DNA of 14,783 bases from Aureococcus anophagefferens (lineage: Eukaryota; Sar; Pelagophyceae; Pelagomonadales; Pelagomonadaceae): the NCBI RefSeq assembly GCF_000186865.1, contig NW_008705567.1, forward strand, positions 790,197-804,979. The letters are read 5' to 3'. The first letter of the stretch is position 1. Each line of letters opens with the position of its first letter. The notes below the pieces were generated by a model. It was not told where the DNA came from. It made no database searches and saw only the letters and a list, made by a program, of their open reading frames with translations. The translations under genes were made by a program, and so were the position numbers. Positions 7,701 to 14,783 of this stretch are shown one piece after another.

Positions 7701-10700
7701 TCCGCGAGGCTGTAGTCGCGGTCGACGGACGCCCGCGCGCCGAAGGACCCGTTGGCGTGCCTCGCGATGGCCTTCTCGAGCTTCCCCGACTCGATGCTCT
7801 CCGTGAGATCCTCGGCGAGGTCCTCGGCGATGACCGCGGCCGCGTCGCTGACGTTCTCGCCCGCCGCCGCGGTGTAGTTCGCGTCCATGGCAAAGGCGAT
7901 GGACGCGAGGAGCGTCGTCACCGTCGTGCCGTCCTCCAGGCGCCGCCGCGACTCCACGTCCGTCGCCGGGCCCACGGACGTGATCGCGCTCGAGTCGACC
8001 ATGTCGCTGAAGCCGCCGTCCGCCACGAGCGTCTCCTCCAGGACGGCGACGTAGTCCGCCTGGCTCGCCGTGTCGTTGTTGAACTCCGCCGCGGACACGT
8101 TCGAGAGCGTTACCGCGGACTCGAGGGCCACGGTGTAGGTCTCGCCGCCCGTCGCGACCGTGCCCGCCTCCGCGGCCTCGCAGGACGCCGAGCCCGCGTC
8201 CGACGTCGTCCCGTCGGCGCAGAGGTCGCAGTGGGACGCGCCCGCGCCGCTGTAGCGGCCCGCGGCGCAGGCCGCCTCGTCCGTCGACCCGGACGACGCG
8301 ACGTAGTAGCCCGCCGTCGCGAGCGAGCACGCGGCCGTCGCCGCGGCCGCCGCGTACGACCCCTCGCCGCAGGCGGCGCACGCCGACGCGCCGCCGCCCG
8401 AGTACTCGCCCGCGGCGCAGGCCGCCTCGGCCGACGAGCCCGCGGCGCCGACGTAGTAGCCGGCCTCGGCCAGCGTGCACTCCGTCGAGCCCGGCGACGA
8501 CGAGAACGTCGCCGGCGGGCACGCGAAGCACTCCGTCGCGCCGGCCGCGGAGAAGTAGCCCGCGTCGCAGGGCGTCTCGGCCCGCGCGCCGTCGTCCCCC
8601 ACGTAGAACCCCGCGGACGCGAGGGCGCAGGACGTCGCGCCGGACGCGCTGTAGGTCCCGGCCGGGCACTCGGCGCACGCCGTCGCGCCCGCGCCCGACG
8701 ACGACCCGGCCGCGCACGCGAGCTGCTCCGTGGCCTCGCCGTAGCCCGCGTAGGACCCCGCGTCCGCGAGCGCGCAGGCCGTGCCGTTGGCGTCTCCGAG
8801 GTACGTGCCCGCCTGGCACGCGGCGCACGCGTGCGCGCCCGCGCCGGCCGCGTACCGGCCCGGCGCGCAGGGCTCCTGGGACGTCGCGCCGTACCGGTTC
8901 ACGTAGAACCCCGCGTCGGCGAAGTCGCACGTCGTCGCGCCGGGGCTCGGCGTGAAGGTGCCCAGGTCGCAGTAGAGGCACGCGGTCCCCGCGAGGGAGA
9001 AGGTGCCGGCGGGGCACTCCATCGCGCCGTCGAACGTCGCCGCGGAGACGAGGGCCTCGTCGCCCGTCGTTTCCGCCACGGTTTCGAGCGACGCGTCGCT
9101 ATCGAGCGCGCACCCCGTCGAGGCGACGGCGTCCTCGAGGCTGCCGTCGTAGATGGCCAGCGACGCGCCGTCCTCGAAGTCGGACGTGACGAGCGCCGCG
9201 ACGTTCGACACGTTCTCCGTCGACGTGGCGCTGTAGTTCGCCGTCAACACGAGAGACACGATGGTCGCGCCGTCGTCGGATGCCGCCTCGCCGCCGTAGG
9301 CGACGGCCGCGTCGTCGAGGAGCACGTCCGTCGCGAAGCGGTCCTCGAGGAACGCCGCGGCGCTCGCCGCGCAGGCGTCCGCGTCGCCGCTCGCGAAAAC
9401 GAGCGACGAGCGGATCGTGAGCTCGTAGATCTCGGCGGTCGGAGCGATGTAGCCCGCCTCCGTCGGGCGGCACGTCGCGGCGCCCGCGTCGGACGTCGTG
9501 CCGTCCGCGCACAAACTGCAGAACGTCGCGCCGGAGCCCGAGTAGCGGCCCGAGGAGCAGGCCGCGGCGGCCGTCGCGCCGCTCCAGGCGACGAAGGTGC
9601 CGCCGGACGCGAGCGCGCACCTGGACTGGGCCTCGCCGGGCGCGTAGCGGCCCGCCTCGCAGGCCACACACGCGGACGCGCCGCTTCCGGAATAGGAGCC
9701 CGCGGGGCAGAGGGTCTGCTCCGACGCGGCCGCGCCGGCCGTGTAGCCCGCGCCGGCGAGCGCGCAGGAGGACGCGCCGGAGGAGTCCGAGTAGGACCCC
9801 GCGGGGCAGGCCGCGCACGACGACGCGCCGTTGCCCGCCGCGTAGGTGCCCGCGGCGCAGGGGACTTGCTCGGAGGCGCCCGCGGCGTCGACGTAGGAGC
9901 CCTCGGCGGCGAGCGCGCAGGTCGATAAGCCCTCGGCCGCGGCGAAGGTCCCGGCGTCGCAGGGCGCGCATTCCGTGGCGCCGGAGCCGCTGGAGGAGCC
10001 CGCGGGGCACGGCGCCTCGTCGGACGCGCCGGCCGCGGCGACGTAGGCGCCCGCGGCCGCGCTCGTGCAGGCCGTCGACCCGGCCGCCGCGGCGTAGGAC
10101 CCCGCGGGGCAGCTCGAGCAGGCCGACGCGCCCGCGCCCGAGAATGTTCCCGCGGCGCACGCGGCGGCCGCGGACGCGCCCGACGAGGCCGCGTAGGCGC
10201 CCGCGGCGGCGGCGGCGCACGCCGTCGCGCCCGAGGACGCGCTGTAGGTGCCCGCCGCGCAGGGTTCGCAGGCCGACGCGCCGGCGCCGGAGTAGGTCCC
10301 CGCCGGGCAGGCGACCGCGCCGTCGGCGCCCGCGTACGCGCCCGCCGCCGCGAAGGCGCAGCCCGAGTCGCCCGCGACGTAGTACGCCCCGTCCGGGCAG
10401 GCCTCGCAGGCCGTCGCGCCGGCGCCGGAGAAGGCGCTCGCGGCGCAGGCCGTCGCCTCCGAGGCGCCCGCGGCGTCGACGTACGTGCCCGCGCCGGCGA
10501 CGGCGCAGGACCTGGGCAGGACAAGAGTGATTCAACGTCGCTTCAACGTGATTGTTCCGCGCGCGCGCGTTCCGGAAAACACATCCACGCGTCGAGACCG
10601 TTCCGAGAGATGATCGCTCGTCCAAAAATTAGCCGAAACGAGTGGAAAACGGCCGAGATATGAGCCTTTGAAGTTGGGAATTTCGCTCTCTTGTCCTGCC

Positions 10701-13700
10701 CTGCGCAGGACGTCGCGCCGCCGAGGCTGTAGGTCCCCGCCGGGCAAGACTCGCACGACGACGCGCCGGCGCCCGAGAACGAGCCGGCGGGACAGGCGAC
10801 TTGCGCCGACGCGCCGGCGGTCGCGACGTAGGACCCGGCGTCGGCCAAGACGCAGGCCGACGCGCCGGAGCCGCCGTAGGCGCCCGCGGCGCAGCTCGCG
10901 CACTCGGACGCGCCGGAGCCCGAGTAGGTGCCCGCGGCGCAGGGCTCGTCCGCCGTCGCGCCGGTCCGCGACACGTAGGAGCCCGCCGCCGCGAGCGCGC
11001 AGGTCGACGCGCCCTCGGTCGCGGCGAACGTCCCGGCGGCGCAGCTCGAGCACTCGGACGCGCCGGAGCCCGAATAGGTGCCGGAGGCGCACGCGTCTTG
11101 CGCGACGGCCCAGTCCGAAGCGACATAAAACCCGGCGGACGCCCGCGTGCACGCCGTGGCGCCGGCGGCGGGGGCGTAGGCGCCCGCGGGGCACGCGGCG
11201 CACGATCTCATGCCGGTGCTCGCGGCGTACGTCCCGCGGGCGCACGCGGTCTGCGCGGTGGACCCCGCCGCGGGCACGGAGGACCCCGCGGACGCGACCG
11301 TGCACGTCGTCGCGCCCGCGGCGGCCGCGTAGGAGCCGGCGGGGCAGTCGACGCAGTAGGACTCGCCCGCGAGGCCGTAGGTCCCGGCCGGGCACTCGGA
11401 CGCGTCGTCGTCGGCGACGACGAAGCCGGGCGCGCAGTTGGCCGAGGGGGCGGCGGTGGACGGCGACGGCGTCGGTTTCGGGGACGGTTCGGGCGTCGGC
11501 GCGGGGCTCGGGGGCGGCGACGGTCGCGGCGACGGCGCGCCGGAGGGCGCCGCCGACGGCGCGGGCGTCGGCGCGGGCGTCGGCGCCGGCGACGGTCGCG
11601 GCGACGGCGCGCCGGAGGGCGTCGCCGTGGGTTTGGACGACGGCTCGGGCGTCGGGGCCGGCGTCGGCGCCGGAGACGGCGCGGGATAAAAGGACACGAG
11701 AAAGTCGTAGGCGTCGGCGAGCGCCGCGTCGTCGGAGCACGCGAGCGTCAGCGTGAAGGTCTGGCCGTCGAGGTCGCCGTCGCCGGGTAATTCTTTGATC
11801 TCCTGGCCGTCGTTGTCCGTGGTCTCCGAAGTGACGAGGTCGCCGTCGCCGTCGACGACGGAGACGTCGAGCGTCTCGCAGCCGTCGCCCTGGAACGTCC
11901 ACGACAGGACGCAGGCCTCGTTGAGGACGCAGGTCGACCCGACGCCGACGGACGAGATCCGCAGGAACGCGCCCGTGGGCGCGACGGACGGCCTCGCGCT
12001 CGGGGCCGCGGTCGTCGGCGCGGCGGACGGGCGGGGCGACGGCGCGGGCGTCGGTTTCGGGCTCGGGGCGGCCGTGGCGACGGTCGGCGCGAGCGACGGC
12101 CGCGGCGTCGGCGCGGCGGTCGGCGGCGGCGTCGGCGACGGCGACGGCGCCGGGCTCGGCCGCGGCGTCGGCGCCGCCGTCGTCGGGCGCAGCGTCGTCG
12201 GGTTTGTGGTCGGCAAAAAGTCGCAGACGGCGTAGCAGTCGGCGCACTCCGTCGCCGCGGCGCCCGCGCAGAGGCCCGCCGCGCAGGCCGTCGCCTCCGA
12301 CGCGCCCGGCGCCGCGACGTACGTGTCCTCGCTCGCGATCGCGCAGGCCGTCGCGCCGGCGCCGGCGGCGTACGTGCCCGCGGGGCAGGCCTCGCAGGCT
12401 GTGGCCGCGGCGCCGGCGCTGAACGTGCCCGCGGGGCACGGCTCCGGCGCCGCCGCGCCGGCCTCGGCGACGTAGAAGCCCGGCGCCGCGAGGTCGCAGG
12501 TCGCCGCGCCCGTCGCGTTCGCGAAGCGGCCGGCGTCGCAGGCGTCGCAGGCCGACGCGCCCGCGGACGACGCGCGCCCGGCGGCGCACGGCGCGCACTC
12601 CGAGTTCGCGTCGCCGGCGCTGTAGGTGCCCGCGGCGCAGACGACGCAGTCCACCGTGTCCGCGGTCGCGGACCCCGCGCCGCCTGGGCAGCACAAGGGT
12701 GATTCAACGTCGCTTCAACGTGAGTGTTCCGCGCGCGCGCGTTTCGGAAACAGCACCCACGCTTCGAGAGCGCTCCGAGAGATGATCGCTCGTCCAAAAA
12801 TCAGCCGAAACGAGTGGAAAATGGCCGAGATCGGAGCCTTTGAAGTTGGGAATTTCGCTCTCTTGTGCTGCCCTGCAAAGCGCAGCTCAGGCAGTAGAAC
12901 CCGACGGGGCTGTAGGTGCCTACCGAGCATAACGATGTCTCTTCGTTTTCCCGGTCGAAATCTCTCGAAAATCGTCACCGCCACAGGACGCTGGTAGGCG
13001 CCCGCGTCGCAGTCGACGCACGCGGCGTCGCCGTCGCCGTCGACGGTCTCGTACTGGCCCGCCGCGCAGAAGCCGCAGGTCTGGGACCCCAAAGCCGACT
13101 GGCGGCCGGCCGCGCAGTCGACGCACTCCGTCGAGCCCACGGTCGACGCGTAGGTGTTCACGGGGCACATGGCGCAGGCCGACGCGCCGGCCTCGGCGGA
13201 TATTTTTCCGGCCGGGCACGCGGCGCAGCCCGCGCCCGTGACGTCCTCGGAGTAGTAGCCCGGGTCGCACAGCGTATGCGTCGGCGGGACCGTGGGGACG
13301 GGCGACGCCGACGGCGCCGGCGTCGGGATCGACGAGATCGTTGGGGCCGCGGACGGGAGCGCCGTCGTCGGCGTCGCGGACGGCGCCGCGGTCGGGGCCG
13401 CGGACGGCGCGGCGGTCGGGCCGGAGGACGGAGGCGCCGTGGGGCTCGCCGAGGGACGCGACGAGGGGCTCGCCGAGGGCGCGGGCGACGGACCGGGCGA
13501 CGGACCGGCGGACGGGCGCGCGGACGGGCCCGCGGACGGCGCGGGCGACGGCGCGGGCGACGGGCTCGCGGACGGCGCCGGCGCCGGCGCGGGCGACGGC
13601 GACGCCGTCGGCGCGCTCGACGGAGGCGCCGTGGGCGCCGCGGACGGCGCGCTCGACGGCGCGGCGGTCGTTGGTTCGGCCGTCGGCGCCGTCGTCGGCT

Positions 13701-14343
13701 GCGGCGCGGGCCGCGGCGTCGGCGCGGGCGACGCCGTCGTCGGCGCGGGCTCCGGCGCCGCGGACGGCTGCGGCGCCGGCGCCGCGGACGGCGACGCCGA
13801 CGGCGGCGACGACGGGCTCGGGCTCGGGTTGCTGGATGGCGCGCCGCTCGGCGCGGAGGACGGCGGCGGCGTCGGCGCGGCCGTCGTCGGCGTCGCCGTC
13901 GTCGGCGACACGGACGGCTCCGGCGTCGGATCTTCGATGCACACCGTCACACAGTCGTCGCAGAGCTGGTTGTTCGGCGGCGAGCCGTTGTCGCAGGGCA
14001 GGCCGCCCTGGGGCTCGTAGCACGCGTCGACGCCGCCCTCGATGCAGACGGGCTTGCTCGTGGAGCAGTAGCAGAAGTACTCCGTGGGCGCGCCGCTCGG
14101 CGGCCGGCTGGCCGTCGGCGCGCCCGTGTTGCAGGACGAGCAGTCGGCGCAGAGATCCTGCTCCGGCGGGCTGCCGTTGTCGCAGTCCTGGCCCTGGAGC
14201 GGCTCGTAGCAGCCGCCGTCGGTGCACATGGGCGGGCCGCCGCAGACGCAGACCTGGAGCTCGCGCCGCTCGTCCGCCCAGGGCGACGCGCCCGCGGCGC
14301 CGGCCGCGACGGCGACCAGAACGCTCACGATTCGGCGGAACAT
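4705..14343 (-). CDS. Giant cysteine-repeat (GCC2/GCC3, ephrin-receptor-like) multi-pass membrane protein
   Basis: Spliced model: exons 14343-13002, 12919-12884, 12683-10712, 10511-6440 and 6238-4705, giving about 2,970-2,985 residues. Order: signal peptide beginning [20 protein letters not shown]; two similar Cys-rich modules (about 33-125) with CDNGSPP; Pro-rich (S/T/A)P linker (138-351); cysteine units C..C.AGtYs..Ga..C; another Pro-rich linker; a beta-rich domain without repeats (697-796); a third linker; then about thirty cysteine units interrupted by two copies of an alpha/beta domain (about 1476-1614 and 1904-2074, SEA-like by eye). A membrane-proximal module follows ([16 protein letters not shown], then [17 protein letters not shown]), then eight or so hydrophobic helices (about 2337-2760) and a charged tail holding a 20-residue tandem repeat. 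Known relatives in protists are surface proteins of unknown ligand; a sensor, adhesion or channel role is inference. The frame breaks once more at 6772-6733. The chosen start best matches gene composition; an earlier in-frame ATG at 14562 is possible. Confidence 0.8.
4865..4984. repeat. 60-bp direct tandem repeat, two copies, in the cytoplasmic-tail coding region
   Basis: Positions 4865-4924 and 4925-4984 repeat at an exact 60-bp period with only a few mismatches. On the minus strand they code for two 20-residue units, each reading [13 protein letters not shown] followed by S/P and TTDGA. Because the period is a multiple of three the frame is kept, and the number of units could vary between alleles. 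The near-identity at DNA level indicates a recent duplication. Confidence 0.9.
6231..6439 (-). mobile_element. Introner copy 1, acting as a 201-nt GC-AG intron, with flanking target duplication
   Basis: The element spans about 6239-6431 (193 bp). Its terminal inverted repeats match perfectly over 16 bp: gggcaggaaaagagag at 6241-6256 and the complement at 6414-6429. Flanking 8-bp words cgagccgc (6231-6238) and tgagccgc (6432-6439) match at 7 of 8 positions, as expected for a target duplication. In the gene's sense the intron runs 6439-6239: donor GC from the target copy, acceptor TTTCCTGCCCAG from the element. Excision removes 201 nt, keeps the frame and joins YSRSSRL to [11 protein letters not shown] between two membrane helices. 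Unspliced, the frame meets a TGA inside the element (6261-6259). The element codes for no protein, so it is non-autonomous. Confidence 0.9.
6733..6772 (-). other. Frame break in the giant gene: candidate 40-nt mini-intron or indel
   Basis: The frame that carries the cysteine units and first membrane helix (GLVWLRKRV) must change by one base to reach [18 protein letters not shown], which leads into the other helices. A minus-strand interval GTCAGC...GAAAAG at 6772-6733 is 40 nt long and would join WLRKR to RDWTPYW cleanly. A single-base insertion near 6760, giving a product that keeps TAFAARREK, explains it equally well. The evidence does not distinguish an intron, an assembly error or a disabling mutation. 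Confidence 0.4.
10504..10711 (-). mobile_element. Introner copy 2, acting as a 200-nt GT-AG intron, with perfect target duplication
   Basis: The element spans about 10512-10703 (192 bp). Inverted ends are gggcaggacaagagtg at 10514-10529 and ctctcttgtcctgccc at 10686-10701, complementary at 15 of 16 positions. The target duplication cgcaggac is exact (10504-10511 and 10704-10711) and may extend to nine bases. In gene sense the intron runs 10711-10512: donor GTCCTGCG is the target copy, acceptor is CTTGTCCTGCCCAG. Excision splits one Thr codon and moves the reading from the frame ending SLGGAT to the frame starting [17 protein letters not shown], so the cysteine unit continues without a gap. 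Without splicing the frames do not join. This is the cleanest of the three copies. Confidence 0.95.
10891..11090. repeat. 150-bp-phase duplication of one cysteine unit
   Basis: The 50 bp at 10891-10940 recur at 11041-11090, exactly 150 bp away, with about four mismatches. In the protein they are the two adjacent units that both contain [11 protein letters not shown] followed by SSC or ASC. The spacing equals one 50-residue double unit. Most other units in the gene share only the cysteine and glycine pattern, so this pair duplicated recently or was homogenised. Confidence 0.75.
11515..11621. repeat. 72-bp-phase repeat in the proline-rich linker
   Basis: A 35-bp word beginning cggcgacggtcgcggcgacg occurs at 11515-11549 and again at 11587-11621, a 72-bp period. 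It codes on the minus strand for [11 protein letters not shown] twice, 24 residues apart, in the linker after the repeat-free beta-rich domain. It reflects slippage or unequal exchange in low-complexity Pro-rich DNA. Confidence 0.75.
12676..12883 (-). mobile_element. Introner copy 3, acting as a 200-nt GC-AG intron, with degenerate target duplication
   Basis: The element spans 12684-12875 (192 bp) and is about 92% identical to copy 2 by hand alignment. Inverted ends are gggcagcacaagggtg at 12686-12701 and ctctcttgtgctgccc at 12858-12873, with two mismatches. Flanking words cgcgccgc (12676-12683) and caaagcgc (12876-12883) agree poorly, so the target duplication is eroded or absent. In gene sense the intron runs 12883-12684: GC donor (GCGCTTTG), acceptor CTTGTGCTGCCCAG. 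Excision completes a Cys codon and joins GFYCLS to [16 protein letters not shown], changing frame exactly as the downstream exon needs. Confidence 0.9.
12884..12919 (-). other. 36-nt micro-exon between the 82-nt intron and introner copy 3
   Basis: Only 36 bases lie between the two introns. They contribute the residues [11 protein letters not shown] plus parts of the flanking Gly and Cys codons, exactly the piece a cysteine unit needs between CDAG upstream and [13 protein letters not shown] downstream. Frames before, within and after the exon are all different, and the 82-nt and 200-nt excisions reconcile them. Confidence 0.8.
12912..13001 (-). other. 82-nt intron flanked by a target-duplication-like repeat
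   Basis: In gene sense the intron runs 13001-12920, starting GCGCCTAC and ending GCTCGGTAG. The 8-bp words gtaggtgc (12912-12919) and gtaggcgc (12994-13001) flank a 74-bp insert and match at 7 of 8 positions, the same size of duplication as at the introners. The insert's ends follow the pattern CAG...TAG in gene sense, compared with CAG...CAG in the introners, but it has no clear inverted repeat and no visible similarity to them. Excision joins VDCDAG to TYSPVGFY and shifts the frame as needed. It may be an old, shortened introner or a second family. Confidence 0.7.
13290..13930 (-). repeat. Proline-rich (S/T/A)P low-complexity coding tract
   Basis: About 210 codons of exon 1 of the giant gene alternate Pro with Ser, Thr or Ala ([14 protein letters not shown]). 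The DNA shows it as endless plus-strand gcg-ggc-gac-ggc words. In algae such tracts are extended, often hydroxylated and O-glycosylated stalks that hold extracellular modules apart; glycosylation here is inference. The same type of linker recurs at about 11990-12190 and 11440-11690. Confidence 0.8.
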
Positions 14344-14560
14344 CGGCGTCGATAGAGCATCCCCATGGAGAGAGGCGTTTTTTGTCGGGGCAGCGAAAGA
14401 GGCTTCTTGGGGCATCGTGTCGGCCTTGCACTCACATACGGGCATCCCTTCAATAACTTGTCCAACAAATTTGGGTGCCGTCACTGTGCCGCTCGTCTTC
14501 TCGGCGCATGGCGAAATAGCAAGCACAGTCCTGCCTAGCACGCAGCAAAACAAGAAGACC
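14344..14560. promoter_or_regulatory. Divergent promoter region between two secreted-protein genes
   Basis: 217 bp separate the giant gene's start (14343, minus) from the right-edge gene's start (14561, plus). The region is less GC-rich than the coding DNA, with gcgttttttgtcg near 14375 and caataacttgtccaacaaattt near 14450. It probably carries both core promoters and leaders. The minus frame is open through it, which would allow an earlier start at 14562, but its composition is unlike the rest of the gene. Confidence 0.35.
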
Positions 14561-14783
14561 ATGCAGCTCCGCGCGTTCAAATTGCTCGTCGCCGCCGCCG
14601 CGTCCGCCTCCGGCGCCAAGTGGGAGGACGACTCGGGCAACGACTGCTCGTCGGACGTCCTCACGGCGTCGTGGTGCGCGAGCTACGGCGACGAGCAGTT
14701 CGAACAGAAGGACGGCTCCATGCAGAGCGCCTGCGAGGCCGGCTGCGAGGCCTGCGACGGCTACTGCGACAACGCCTCCTGCG
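14561..14783 (+). CDS. Secreted cysteine-rich protein, 5' part only
   Basis: Open from the ATG at 14561 to the right edge (74 codons), so the 3' end is missing. The start is in good context (gaccATG, A at -3). The first 19 residues, MQLRAFKLLVAAAASASGA, look like a signal peptide: basic residues, hydrophobic core, small residues before the cleavage point. The mature part is acidic and Cys-rich: WEDDSGNDCSSDVLTASWC, then CEAGCEACDGYCDNASC with closely spaced cysteines. It is not recognisable as a family. Secretion and disulfide bonding are inferred. The divergent neighbour is also secreted-type and Cys-rich, which hints at shared expression. Confidence 0.65.
   Translation, partial: MQLRAFKLLVAAAASASGAKWEDDSGNDCSSDVLTASWCASYGDEQFEQKDGSMQSACEAGCEACDGYCDNASC

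Noticed and set aside
7757..9928. Long plus-strand Arg-rich open frame opposite the giant gene
   Set aside because: It mirrors the cysteine-repeat coding frame and has only low-complexity Arg/Gly/Ala protein; no motif or signal supports it.
11440..13930. Regular gcg-ggc-gac-ggc pattern as a possible CRISPR or satellite array
   Set aside because: No constant repeat with unique spacers exists. The periodicity is codon-level, from Pro-Ala/Ser/Thr linkers in a eukaryotic gene.
14344..14664. N-terminal extension of the giant protein beginning at 14664 or at 14562 (MVFLFCCVLGRTVLAIS)
   Set aside because: It overlaps the divergent gene or its promoter and has composition unlike the gene. The start at 14343 gives a proper signal peptide directly before the Cys modules.
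1..14783. tRNA, rRNA, bacterial defence or toxin-antitoxin systems
   Set aside because: No cloverleaf, rRNA core or operon-like gene set was seen; introns and signal-peptide genes mark this as eukaryotic nuclear DNA.

Overview
The window is nuclear DNA of a GC-rich protist, most likely a stramenopile alga of the pelagophyte type (Aureococcus or a relative). Three things point that way. The coding DNA is very GC-rich, with C or G at almost every third codon position. The large cysteine-rich membrane protein has an architecture common in stramenopiles. Most tellingly, three near-identical elements of about 192 bp act as introns and have the features of introners, the intron-making transposons known from Aureococcus and Micromonas. 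The species is an inference; introns, signal peptides and the lack of operon spacing exclude a prokaryote.

Layout, left to right: (1) a gene of unknown function on the minus strand that runs off the left edge (1-854); (2) a phosphomannose isomerase-like gene on the minus strand (994-2762) that keeps the fold signatures but has lost several catalytic or metal-binding residues; (3) an almost pure G/C block (2880-3110); (4) a small HSBP1 homologue on the minus strand (3111-3329), divergent from (5) a macro-domain protein on the plus strand (3592-4683); (6) a giant minus-strand gene (4705-14343) for a secreted-type, cysteine-repeat, multi-pass membrane protein of about 2,970-2,985 residues; (7) the start of a small secreted cysteine-rich protein on the plus strand that runs off the right edge (14561 on).

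The giant gene is the centre of interest. Reading from 14343 downward, its frame is broken by an 82-nt intron, two 200-nt introns and one 201-nt intron. The last three are copies of one inverted-repeat element in the same orientation. Removing element plus one copy of the flanking 8-bp target duplication rejoins the cysteine-repeat frame each time. The element brings the AG acceptor and the duplicated target brings the GT or GC donor. Excision was checked by hand at base level for all four introns.

Three further frame breaks (in the left-edge gene, at the 5' end of the isomerase gene, and before the second membrane helix of the giant protein) are unresolved. Each could be a mini-intron of about 40 nt, a real frameshift or an assembly error. 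No tRNA, rRNA, CRISPR array or bacterial-style system was seen.
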